The translations under genes and the position numbers were made by a program. From Varanus komodoensis (taxonomy: Eukaryota > Chordata > Lepidosauria > Squamata > Varanidae), in NCBI RefSeq assembly GCF_004798865.1, contig NW_025336598.1, positions 24,273,965 to 24,337,964 on the forward strand: a stretch of DNA of 64,000 nucleotides, given 5' to 3'. Shown in pieces: positions 40,980 through 51,165 of the stretch. How positions within the stretch are numbered: position 1 is the first letter of the stretch; the number at the start of each line of letters is the position of its first letter. The notes under the pieces were generated by a model. The model was given only the letters and a program-made list of their open reading frames with translations, searched no databases and was not told the DNA's origin.

Positions 40980-41117
40980 TTAACGCAGCTTCAAGATATC
41001 TGTAAAGCTGCAACGTGGGCAGGGCCATGCACTTTCGCCAAGCACTATCGGCTTGATGTGCACGCCAGGCAGGACTGCCCTTTTGGCAGGGCTGTTCTTT
41101 CGTCTGTTCTTCGCTGA
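40980..41117 (+). pseudogene. DIRS copy 2, end of recombinase part
   Basis: LQDICKAATWAGPCTFAKHY and RLDVHARQDCPFGRA match the C-terminal end of the recombinase of copy 1, including the tyrosine. Earlier recombinase motifs are not recognised in this copy. Confidence 0.7.
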
Positions 41118-41157
41118 TGACACCTCCCTCCTCCAAGTTGGGTAAGCTTGCTAATCA

Positions 41158-41250
41158 CCCATATGTATGATGCACAGAGGCCACGACGAAGAAAGGCAGG
41201 TTGCTTACCTGTAACTGATGTTCTTCGAGTGGCCATCTGTGCAGTCACAC
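41158..41250 (+). repeat. Internal complementary region of DIRS copy 2
   Basis: CCCATATGTATGATGCACAG with GGCCACGACGAAGAA complements the outer left end. GGCAGGTTGCTTACCTGTAA to GTCACAC complements the outer right end. Same composite design as copy 1. Confidence 0.85.
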
Positions 41251-41457
41251 AACCCACCCACCGGCCCCACTCGGTGTCCATGAGTAGATACTGCTTTTCG
41301 GTACCATACTGTAATTTGCATCAGTACCGATGGTATATGCCGGTGAGTGGATATTGTTCTCGGTACCGTACTATAATTTGTATTGGTACCATTGGGGTAC
41401 AGTGCTGTTTGTCATTAATTTTATTCTTAACCTGTAGAGGGCGAATGTTCGGACTTC

Positions 41458-41648
41458 AAGACTGAACAAAATGGCGGACACTCCGCTCTATTTATACCAC
41501 GAAGGGGGAGGGCAGCGGAGTTTTCCCACCAAAAACCGTTAGCTTTTTAATCTTCCGGCCTAGGCACTGCGCAGGCGCAGCACCCATATGTGTGACTGCA
41601 CAGATGGCCACTCGAAGAACATCAGTTACAGGTAAGCAACCTGCCTTT
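41458..41648 (+). repeat. Right inverted terminal repeat of DIRS copy 2
   Basis: From AAGACTGAACAAAATGGCGG to GGTAAGCAACCTGCCTTT. Includes the mirrored TATA (TTTATA), AAAATGGCGGA (YY1-like) and GACTGA words facing leftward. Confidence 0.9.
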
Positions 41649-42932
41649 CTGTGGGCATGGTTGGAAAATGTGCAAAACCACAACTCCCAACTGTACCTAC
41701 AAGTCTCTACAAGCACAGTCCACATGCATGTAGGGTTAGGGCCAGTCCACATGCATGTAGGCTTAGGGCCAGGAACTTGTGGCCATACTCCTGTCTGTCC
41801 TCTGTGCCAGAGCTGCAGAAACTCTTCCAGCTCAAGGGCCAAATTCCGATTCAGAGAACCATTCTGTGGCTACATTGCAGCAGCGGATCAAGCTAAAGGC
41901 AAAAGGGTGGGAACAAAAAAAGCAGCACATTTTAGCTTAGCATTGTTTTGGCTCATAACTTTAGCTCAGGAGAACAACCTTTTCGAATGGGAGGGAAACT
42001 GCATGAAAGCTGGGAAACCACCAAATGATCAGAGGGTGACAAAAAGGGAGTGGGACTAGGGAAGAGCCTTTTAGGAAATTCTGGCAGAGATAGATCTCTG
42101 GAGAACCCAGATCAGCTCCTGGGCCTGAGTTCTGTCCCTTTATTCTATGCCATCCTTTCTTGACCTCTTATCTCAATGTTCCTCTCGGCTTCTTTGTGAT
42201 CATTACTTTTTCACAGATCAGAAGCTAAGAGTTTGCAATGACCTTCCAAGGCCATTTGCAAAAAGTCTTTGGTTCAGCTGGATTTAATCAGCGGCTGCTT
42301 CCAGAGAGAGGGTTCTCTAGCTTCACCAGGCTGAAGACACTGCACGGCTCTTCTGTCTTTTCCTTCTAAATGATTTTTTTCCTGGAAAGAGAAACAATGG
42401 TGGAAAAAGCACGGGAGAGTTATGCATGGAAGACAGCTTTGTCTGGACTCCCTTGGTTCCAAGAATGAGGCAGGGCACCATGTGATAAAAGCCTAATCTG
42501 GAAGCACCCATAATCTGCCCGCCAGGTCACGCCATGGCCAAGATCTGCATTTGCGTGTGCAATCCCAGCTTTCCCTTTTCTCCCTCAAGCTGCAGCTTCT
42601 TTCAAGGGAGGAACCCATGACTTTCCAAAATAGCTTTTCAAGTGGCAGATTAGGAAGGTGCCTCGGAGGAGGTAGAGAAACTCACCTTTCAGATCCTGCT
42701 ATGCAGCTGCAAGGGAGTTTGCACAGTATGTCATAAAAATTAGATTAAGCGTATGCCTGAGTGAACTGAGTGATTAGCCAACCACACCTTAAGGAACATA
42801 TTATGTTTCAGGAACCCTGTTTTGAAAATCATATCCTGTTGTCCAAGCCCATGAAATGAAGCCAAGCACTGAATGGCTGGTGGCAATGAACAAGTTACCC
42901 CCAGGCAAAGTCACAGTCTGCCCCCAGCTTGC
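41649..42932. other. Intergenic with a 27-bp tandem duplication and an R2 repeat copy
   Basis: At 41717-41743 and 41744-41770 a 27-bp unit starting AGTCCACATGCATGTAGG is repeated with one difference. Near 42010-42060 lies a copy of the unnamed repeat R2. No gene. Confidence 0.5.
42010..42060 (+). repeat. Unnamed repeat R2, copy 1
   Basis: GGGAAACCACCAAATGATCA followed by AAAAAGGGAGTGGGACTAGG. It matches in order with 46043-46100, and its first half with 53176-53212. Family not recognised. Confidence 0.45.
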
Positions 42933-43030
42933 TGCCAACTCCCATTCCCCACAAGCCAATGGGTCTTCTGGCTGGGGATGCTGTGAATGGCAGTCCAACA
43001 CACCCAGAAGCCACCGGGGTGGGGAAGGCT
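42933..43030. mobile_element. 'Actacaactccc' MITE copy
   Basis: CCAACTCCCATTCCCCACAA, GGCTGGGGATGCTGTGAATG, GCAGTCCAACACACCC and GGGTGGGGAAGGCTG follow the right half of the MITE consensus. Confidence 0.6.
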
Positions 43031-44906
43031 GCTCTACCTTGCAACCTACCTCAGAATCGTTAGGTTTCTACAGCACTTCAAATGTTAGACTGTTTACCTC
43101 AAAGTGAAATACGGTGCAACTGAAGCGCCCACCCGATTACATACGGGGGGCCCTGTGCTGTTGCACAACAGAAGGTAGTTTGCTAGGTTTTGACTCTGCA
43201 GAGAGGAAGCCAGAGGCCTTCACAAGGAAATCCATGAGGTCTGGAGGTATCATGAAACCCAGATGCTCAGGAAATGTGGCACTTCATGTGGGTTACTTAC
43301 ACGGAACTTCTGAACGAATATATCGCCCTCACAATCGGAGGGTAGTTCGCTTGCTGCTGGTGTGTCCAAAAACAACAACTGTAACCCAGCAAATTCCCAG
43401 TTTATCTAAGGCATCGCCTGGTTTCCTTGTACTCTCATGTGACATGTGGCAATTTGACTCTTTGTTGCATAACAAACCACTTACCTCAGAGGATCTTAGG
43501 AAAGGATAAAATAATGAACAGTGCATAACTGCCACGCCATGTGTAAAAGACACAGTTAGAGAAGTCTGGTGATTGTAAACAGTTTTTAAATGAGGAACAC
43601 TATAAGGGACGGGGAATTGTTTCCTTTAATGGTCCATGGCCGATTAAAAAAATTCTACTTAATATATTCACAGCCAACTATATATATAGCTAATTATCTG
43701 AGACCAAAAATAGTTAAGTCCCGGTCAACCGGCTATTTTTAGCAGCTGTTTTGATTTAATTGGTAGTTCTACACTGCACAGTTGCACACAATATACTGTT
43801 CTCTAGAAATAAACTTTTTATGCAATTGAAAGGAATCATGGCATATTGAACATTTTCCAGAAGATCACCCATTTGCTTTCTTACTGGCAATTGCTGCGCT
43901 CTTTCTCCAAGAGTTGTTTTGCATAATAATAATTACTCAGCAGGAAGAGAAGGCTCCTGGGCCATCCTTTAATTGTGAAAAGCTGCAATTGGGCACAACC
44001 CATAGCCAGCTGTGAAATATGGCTGGTCTGGACACTGGGGGACTAAGTACCAATTTTGCTCATGGTCCTGGCACATTGTATGGTGCCAACTGCCAGGTTC
44101 TTTTGCATTTAATATAGCCCTTTTCATGTGCCTGTGCCACCTCAAAATGTGCATATGTAATCCTGCCAACTGGTTAATACAGGTCACAGGTTCATCCAGA
44201 TCTTTTACCCTAAGTGGCTCTGAAAGAACTCAGTTGCTTCAAGAACATGCAAGATAAATAAATATATACAAAATAAATAAACACAGAGAAAGAGAGAGTG
44301 CTAATCATATAAAACAAAAACAAATTATAGCATGTACTTAACAGCAGTACATTTCCAGTTGCTTAGGTATACCACATAGGCTGCAGGCTCTGCAGATGAA
44401 TCCAGGAAAGGAAGAAAAAAACAAGGTGTTTTCAGAGTCTTTGGCTTTAGATTAGTCCTCTGCTTTCACATGCAGGTACTGAAGAGGAATCTTCTTGCTG
44501 GAGCTGTAGCCTGGCCTATAAAATTAGGGAGACTCTTGGTCAGTCAATTGCAGGCCATGAGCCTTTGTTGGAGTAGTCATAAAAGCCTCATTCCCACCTC
44601 TAAACCAGAAGGTTTCCGATGTTGCAAGTGGTTCTCTCTGATCTGTTGACTTGGAGGCCAATAATAAACAATTAACTGATTGTAGTATGTTGCAAGTTTA
44701 TTTATCGTTCTGCTAAAAGAGCAGATTCACCTAACAAAGACTTGAACAAAGAACATACAGTCCCAATAACATCATGTAAGATCCTAATAGACTATAGGAT
44801 GACTATAGTGCAACGAATCACAAATATATAATTTGATCCTAATATATGCAAAGATATAGCTACATCTAATTAATGAAATTTCTCAAATTCTGCTTCTGAG
44901 TACAAC
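43031..44906. other. Intergenic, no gene seen
   Basis: Unrecognised AT-rich sequence with short TA-rich patches near 43678-43690. No coding signal. Confidence 0.5.
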
Positions 44907-44914
44907 CCCTAAAC

Positions 44915-45511
44915 CAGTGGTTCCCAATCTTTTCTATGCCCCACGCCCCTGGAAAATGTTTGATTTATGTTCACACTCCCTACAAAAGCAATATTACATT
45001 TAAAGATGAAAAATTCAAAATTTTGAACCACAAACTAAACTACATACAGTACTAAGGGTGAACGAACCAAACTAAAATTTGCCCTTTTAACTCAGTGCAT
45101 AAAATTCAAATATATATTGAGCAATTAGGAAAAAAAATGTAAACAGCAAAAATCAATACCAATTGTGAACATTCAATGACTTCTTTGTTCCTGCTTCTCA
45201 TTCATGATTTTAGAAACATAGAAACAGAGAAACAGAGCGAGTCAGAAGGGGTCTCCCAGGCTATCTTGTCTGACCCTCTGCTCTAGCCAGCTCTGCTCAT
45301 AACATACCTACCATGTGCATGCACTTTGTCACATGTAGAACTTTCTTGCTGACTGTGATCCACAAGTCTGCCTGTGCATTCAGGCAATTCCTAGATTTTG
45401 CCTTGATTGACAAAACAGAATCCAAATGCAAACAAAATAATAATAATACATGTTTTTTGTTGGTATAATTTTTGGTGAAAAAATGCAGGCCCCCCAGTTT
45501 GGGAACAAGCA
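44915..45511. mobile_element. hAT-type non-autonomous transposon with perfect 8-bp target duplication
   Basis: Flanked on both sides by CCCTAAAC (44907-44914 and 45512-45519). The left end CAGTGGTTCCCAATCTTTTC and the right end (reverse) TGCTTGTTCCCAAACTGGGG share GTTCCCAA. This is the 'cagtggttcccaa' hAT family common in reptiles. The interior is AT-rich, with no transposase seen, and it holds a CR1 tail at 45214-45300. Confidence 0.8.
45214..45300 (-). mobile_element. CR1-type LINE 3' end inside the hAT element
   Basis: GAAACATAGAAACAGAGAAAC, then GTCAGAAGGGGTCTCCCAGG and CTATCTTGTCTGACCC, is the same CR1 3' end as at 23763-23850. Its position inside the hAT element means it inserted later, or was carried by it. 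Confidence 0.6.
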
Positions 45512-45519
45512 CCCTAAAC

Positions 45520-47224
45520 TGTTACCTGATATGGACAGTTATATAAACCCTCCATCTTATGGACAAGTACCTCTATCGTAATCCTTGTAGCTCTCTCTTA
45601 CTTACTTGGATCCCCACCACCATTCCCCCTGTTATTGTCCCTTGAACTATAACCTTTCAATTTTGTTCAATTGCTCTCAGTCCTCTTTCTGCTTCTTCCA
45701 GTAGTTTTCTCTCCTGCTCTTGGCTGGGCTGACCAATTACATAATAAAAGAAAACAGGCATCACTCCCACTTAACAGTATTTAAACAGAAAAATATTGGT
45801 AGACCTGTGAATTATTCACATTTGTATAACAAAGTGTTTTCTTCCTTTTCTTTACAACATCACTGATAATAGCTTCTATCAAGGAGATTACTGCATGCAG
45901 TACAGAAAGGAGTCATCTGGAAGACCTCTTCATGACAAGTGCATTGCTCAGTGAAGGGAGAATTCAAAATGAAAGTCTCTTTCAAGTAAGTAATAATCTC
46001 TTCCTAACATTGCCACAATGCCCCTCCCTTGCTGCCTCAAAAAGCCAGGAAACCATCAAATGATTGCAGATGGACAAACAGGAGTGGAACCAGAAGAAAG
46101 GGCAAGGCCACTGGGAGCATCTGGGAGGCAGGACTCTGACCACTAGACTGCTGGATTTGATCCCTGAACCTGTGAATTTACCCCCTAGCCTAATGGTAGA
46201 GCCATACAAGTATGAGTGTACAACGTGGGAAGAGCACTCATACTCAGCTTGACTATTGCACTTGAGAGGGGGGAACTGCCCACAGTGATGCTGCTTTTGA
46301 TGGTGTTCTCATGGCCTGCACAATGTGTAGTCCACCTCTGCCTTCAGTGATGTCATACAGGCTGCACCAAAGAGGTATACCCACAGCTGTATACACAATA
46401 GTTGAGTCAGCCTTTGTCTCTGCTCTCGATAAAAGGGACTGTTTTTTCCTGAGCCATTCTGAAAACCTGCAGAACTAATTTCAGCAGAGCACACAGAGCA
46501 AATCTGGAGACCGTGTTGGTGATATCAAACCTCCGCCACTCTTAAAGCATCGCATCTGTCTCCAGTGTGAAACAGTTAAAGCACAATGCCTGTTGAGAAA
46601 CGCCTCCTGGCGCACCCACCAAGTGCGCATGGCAGTGAGCTGCCAGAATGATCCAGTGGGGAGCTCTGTGTTAAGCAACAGTCAGGAAAAGCTCTAGGCT
46701 TTCTTTCACATGTGTACCGTTCAGAGCACCCCTGTGTGCATCCTCAAAGCTAAGTAGGAGTTGAGTCACTATTCAAGTATTTCACATCCCTTGATAAATT
46801 CAGGAGTAGAAAATGTTAGATGACAAGAGGGACCCTAACAGCAGGCAGCTGCCAAAGAAAAGGTGTCTTGGCAAAGCCTTCTCTATAGTGATGCACAGCT
46901 TCATAAAGAAGCTTGACGACTTTAATTATGGGAAGATTAGGAAAGCTTTTAAAGCCTTCCAAAGTCAAATGCTCACCAATGTTTCATCATTGATCTCTAG
47001 GGTGATTGATTGTGACATTATGTATCATTTGTGAACAATAAGCTTTCATGTCCTGATGGAAGATTGCAGTGCTCTGCTTTCTAAAAATAAAAAAGTGCTG
47101 CATGTGGTTTACCTGAAATCTACATATAATATCCTCAGTTGAAGGACCAAGATGCTCCTTTCTGTAAAATGAGTGGCCGATCCAAAGCTGCAGGTGTTAT
47201 TTAGAAATATACTCAAGTAACAGC
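45520..47224. other. Intergenic with an R2 repeat copy
   Basis: Holds the R2 copy at 46043-46100. The rest is unrecognised and has no gene. Confidence 0.5.
46043..46100 (+). repeat. Unnamed repeat R2, copy 2
   Basis: AGCCAGGAAACCATCAAATG, then ATTGCAGATGGACAAACAGG and AGTGGAACCAGAAG, parallels 42010-42060. Confidence 0.45.
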
Positions 47225-47590
47225 ACAGGGGCTTGGGGGAGCACATATGAACCACCAAAAAATGGGGAATACATCATTGAAGGGGAGCGCAAAATAGGGG
47301 AGCAATGTACAGCAATTAACATCTGTTTATGTTAACTTACATGTATAGGTGCAAATTTAGAAACAATTATTATAATTTAAATAGAAACACAGTACATATC
47401 CCCACAGTGCACATGGTGGCATTCCAGGAGACCTGTGTACCTTGCTTGGTATGCTGCAGGTGGACCACCCCAAGGTGCAGCTCTTCCTTCTGCTATTTCT
47501 ATATCTTTGTACTGGACTTGGACTGGGCAGCCTCCTCGAGCAGGAAACATCCTCAAATTAAGGATAACCCTTGAGACAGAGAACTGTCCT
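47225..47590 (+). repeat. Unnamed interspersed repeat R1, copy 2
   Basis: TATAGGTGCAAATTTAGAAA, CAATTATTATAATTTAAATA and, later, GGACTTGGACTGGGCAG follow the order seen at 33150-33430 and 61555-61870. The longest of the three copies. Confidence 0.55.
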
Positions 47591-47636
47591 TTGTGAAGAG
47601 CACATGGCTACTCTGAGCAACACAGCAGTACTGCCT

Positions 47637-47676
47637 AGCTCAGCTCAGCTCAGCTCAGCTCAGCTCAGCTCAGCTC
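47637..47676. repeat. (AGCTC)n pentanucleotide microsatellite
   Basis: About eight perfect AGCTC units in tandem. The unit contains the palindrome AGCT. No coding link. Confidence 0.95.
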
Positions 47677-47680
47677 CAGC

Positions 47681-50600
47681 ACTCTAGACCAGAGTCAGTA
47701 CCCCAAAGAAGGCCTATACTATAGTGCACATAGCAGCCCTTGCGGGATGAAGCTCAAACTACCTACCCAGAACCTGGGCTCCAGGCCACAATCCAATGAA
47801 CCTCACTTCAGCTCTTCAGATAAACAGACCAAGAAGCAGATCAGAAAATGTGCAGGTCAGACCTAGAGGCAGACAGGCATCAGATGAGAATCTAGGGAAA
47901 TCAGGGCAGGGTGAGGATCAAAGAACAAAGGCAGCATGCAGCATGCAGGGCTGGCTCTCCCAATTCAACCAGTTTAGAATGCTGTGCAGGTCCCTCTGTG
48001 GTCCTAGCAGCAAACCAGGTGCTTTGGATTTGCAGCTGGATGCACCGACAAGGTCAGAAATAGCCAAACTGTGGGCTCAGCATTGACAGTTATGGGCTTA
48101 AGGGGGGCTTCTTTTACAGAAGACTATCTTCTAATTGTAGGTGTTCTCTATTTGAAGAGCTGGCCTTTCCCACACCGGTTTATCGAAGACCCATGAGGGC
48201 TTGGCACCTGCACAGCTAATAGAACAGGCAGGGTGGGGAGCAACAGCAGCTGGTGACCATGGTGATGAGAAGCAGTTTCCCTGGAACGGAGGTGGTGGAA
48301 GTGTGCCTCTGCTGCAAGCCATTTGTCACAGCCCGGTGACAGGAAAGGCAATTTGAGGTGGAGTTGCTCTGGAGCAGCATCTGCAGAATTGTAACAGGTG
48401 CTGGGTTACCTTTGAAGAAGTAGTACACACCCAACCAAGAATGCTCTTATGCTTCCCTGGCATAAAGCTTCCCCTGGTATAGCAAAGGCAGGTGAGGTGG
48501 AGTGGTGCCAATGTCATAGCCCTGACAAATGTCCCATCATCCCATCCTCTGGAAATGGCCCAGGCCATTTCTGTGATCATGGCTGCATATTTTCCAGCAG
48601 CTGCCAAGACAGAAATTGCTGACTGCTGAACATGTCAAGAGCCCTTCTCAACAGACTGCATACCTCCATTAGGGAAATTTAGCAGTGTGAACTAGAGCCC
48701 TCTGTCTTGGGTGTCTATGTTGATTTGCATACATTCATGTAAGATGCTGGCCACTGTTTTAAAAGTATGAGATATGCTTTTAGCCTTCCTCCATTTTTGT
48801 AACTTTGCCGAAAAATTAGGTGGATTTTCAAGAAGCAAGCTTGATCTTAAGCAGCTGTGCCATGAAATTGGGCAACATGGTATGCAGCACGTACATTGCC
48901 AGTGAGAACATCACAGAGCCACAGTGTTGGAGTGTACAGCTTGCCTTTTGGAGATGTGGATTACACAGTTCCTTCTGTCTCTTTTGAAAAGATTGTGCTT
49001 TCACTGCCTTTTCTCTGGACACTAAATTTACCAGTACACAGAATTCTGATTTGAGCATTAAGGAAGGTTGGAACTAGTATTTGGCTCTGTTTCTTTGTTT
49101 TAGAATGGTTTAAAATTAAACCTCATCCTATTACTTATCCATATAATAAATACTACTAGATGAGCACTGAACCTGGCTTAGGATCTTATTTCTGATCACT
49201 TAAATCTTGGGGAAGAAGGTAGATTGGACTCTATTGGCAGATCTATCTGGAAAATTTCCAGTAGAAAAGCATGGGCTGTGACTTCCATCTTTTTAAAGCA
49301 ATTATTCTGCCTTTATCTTAGTCTGGGACAAAGAACAAAATTTGGGAAGTGGGAAAACTAGGAGCATTTTTGTGTGTGAAAAGTCCAAGACTTTTGTGAG
49401 CCATGCAAAAAGCCCAGATGTGGGCTATAATAGCAGCATATAAATCCAATAAAGAAATAAAACCTCTTTGGACAACAAAAACCAATTCCTTGACTGCTGT
49501 TCCTGTGCTCAGAGGTATCCTTTACCTTTCTGTAATTCTAAATGTTTTTCTGCCTCACTAAGTAATAGTGCAAATGCTTGGCTCTACTTGCTCTTAGAAG
49601 GGAAAGGAAGTAGATCCCATAAGTCCACCCACATCTTATGGCAAGGAAAGGAAAGGTTGAACAGTAAACAGGAAAGCTTCTGTTTGTGAGTGTAAGAATT
49701 TACATCACAGAACACCCTTTGCTTTAAAGTATTTATTCTGCAAGAAGGAGTTTTTGTATAGCCTCATGTACAATAACTGACCTGAGGCTGAAACAGGACT
49801 TCATGAGGGAAACATAACTCCTAACACTAAACAAGTTGTGGGATAAGGAGATTTCTCAGTGGAAATGCCAGGTGAAAATGGGTGATTAACATTTCCTCCA
49901 CCTTTTTCTTTCCATCAAATGCACCACAGGGAGTTTTAAATTGTCATTCCTCGAGCTTACTCTGCACCTGGAAGTAACCATGGCTTAAGGAAAACAAAAA
50001 CAAAATGAACCTGGGCTCCTCATGATCACCATCCTTTCTTTCTCATCAGTTTTCTGTTTTAAAATGCTTGCTTTGCAGTCATGTGAGCTAGAAACGTAAA
50101 GCCAAGAAATAATGGGACTGGCATAATTATAACAAGAACCCAGCACCATTAGGAGCCTTATGAGTCCTAGGAAATATCTGCTGTTTGCCACCAGTTCTGA
50201 AAATTCTAGAGAACTTTTGAGACAGAGGTTTTGAATATACACTGGAAACATTGATTGGTGCAATATTTTTGCTTTGTCTCTCTGAAAATGTTTTACTCAA
50301 AAATCAGGGCTCTAATATTAATCCCCATAATATTCCAATAATAGTAATTGTTCACTGCTAGTGGGAAAGCAAATTGTTTAATTGTCCTTCAAATGACAGT
50401 ATGTCTCACCTTTCCATTTAGTGGAAGCTGTTTCTTCCTGATCAACTTTTTCCCAATGTTCTGTTCATGCAGGAGCACAAATCCAATAAAAGCAGTGCAT
50501 TTGCTACAGCGACAAATCAGTGAGAGAAATTGCTAAGTGCCAAAAACTTGTCTTTCTGAAAATGTACTGTTCGTATCAAATGGACCAGATTTCAGAACAT

Positions 50601-50935
50601 ATGGCAGACCTGCCAATTTGTGGAAAGCTGTGTCACATGTCACTTTCTGTCACATCGCTAGGCAGTGTTCTGTAGCCAAGTAGGCCCGCACGTGATTCTT
50701 GCCTCTCACAGAGCGGATGTGTGCATCTCGAGCTGCAAAACCCTTTCTTGGTTTGGGCAAGCAGTATTCATTTTATGTTATTTTCTCTCTGGCGTGTTGC
50801 TAAGAGGCAAGAGAAACAAAGGCCTAAGTCAGAAGTGCAGAATGTCAGGCCAGGAGGCCAAATCCAGCGCTCCAGGGTCCTCCAGAAGATCCCCTCCCTT
50901 CCCCTGGACCCATTCCTTTCCTGAAATAACTGATG
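47681..50935. other. Intergenic, no gene seen
   Basis: 3.3 kb with no repeat I can name with confidence, apart from a hAT-like scrap near 50840-50885 (GGCCAGGAGGCCAAATCCAG). No long or domain-bearing frame. Confidence 0.5.
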
Positions 50936-51165
50936 GTGTATTTATTTGTTGGTTTTATTTCTATCCCATCTTTTTTCATGCAAGGAACCCAAGGTGGCTT
51001 TTGTAATCCTCATCTTCTCCTGCTCCATTTTATCTGTACAACTACCAACTGTGAGGTAGATCAGGCTGACAATCAGGGACTGGCCCAGAGTCTCCCAGCA
51101 AGCTTCATGGCCAAGTGGGAAAAAGAACCCAGCACAACTGTCTAAATAATACACCACATTGATTA
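50936..51165 (-). mobile_element. tRNA-derived SINE (Sauria-type), nearly full length
   Basis: On the - strand: a degenerate tRNA head, CATGAAGCTTGCTGGGAGAC, ATCTACCTCACAG, AGATAAAATGGAG, then the tail GATGGGATAGAAATAAAACC with AAATAAAT. The tail word is shared with L2/CR1-type LINEs and the 5S SINE at 23.4 kb. Diverged, so old. Confidence 0.7.

Larger units (their letters stand above)
36808..41648 (+). mobile_element. DIRS retrotransposon, copy 2
   Basis: About 4.84 kb in the same orientation as copy 1, 13.5 kb away. It has inverted terminal repeats, a gag-like part, a fuller reverse transcriptase/RNase H part, only the end of a recombinase part, and an internal complementary region. Left and right termini are very similar to each other. 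It differs from copy 1 throughout, so the two are separate insertions from different sublineages, not a local duplication. It looks broken, with about half a dozen breaks. No target duplication, as expected for the family. Confidence 0.9.

Noticed and set aside
47637-47676. AGCTC tandem repeat resembling an immunoglobulin switch region motif
   Set aside because: Only 40 bp of a plain pentamer, with no immunoglobulin gene or longer switch-like repeat nearby. A microsatellite is enough.
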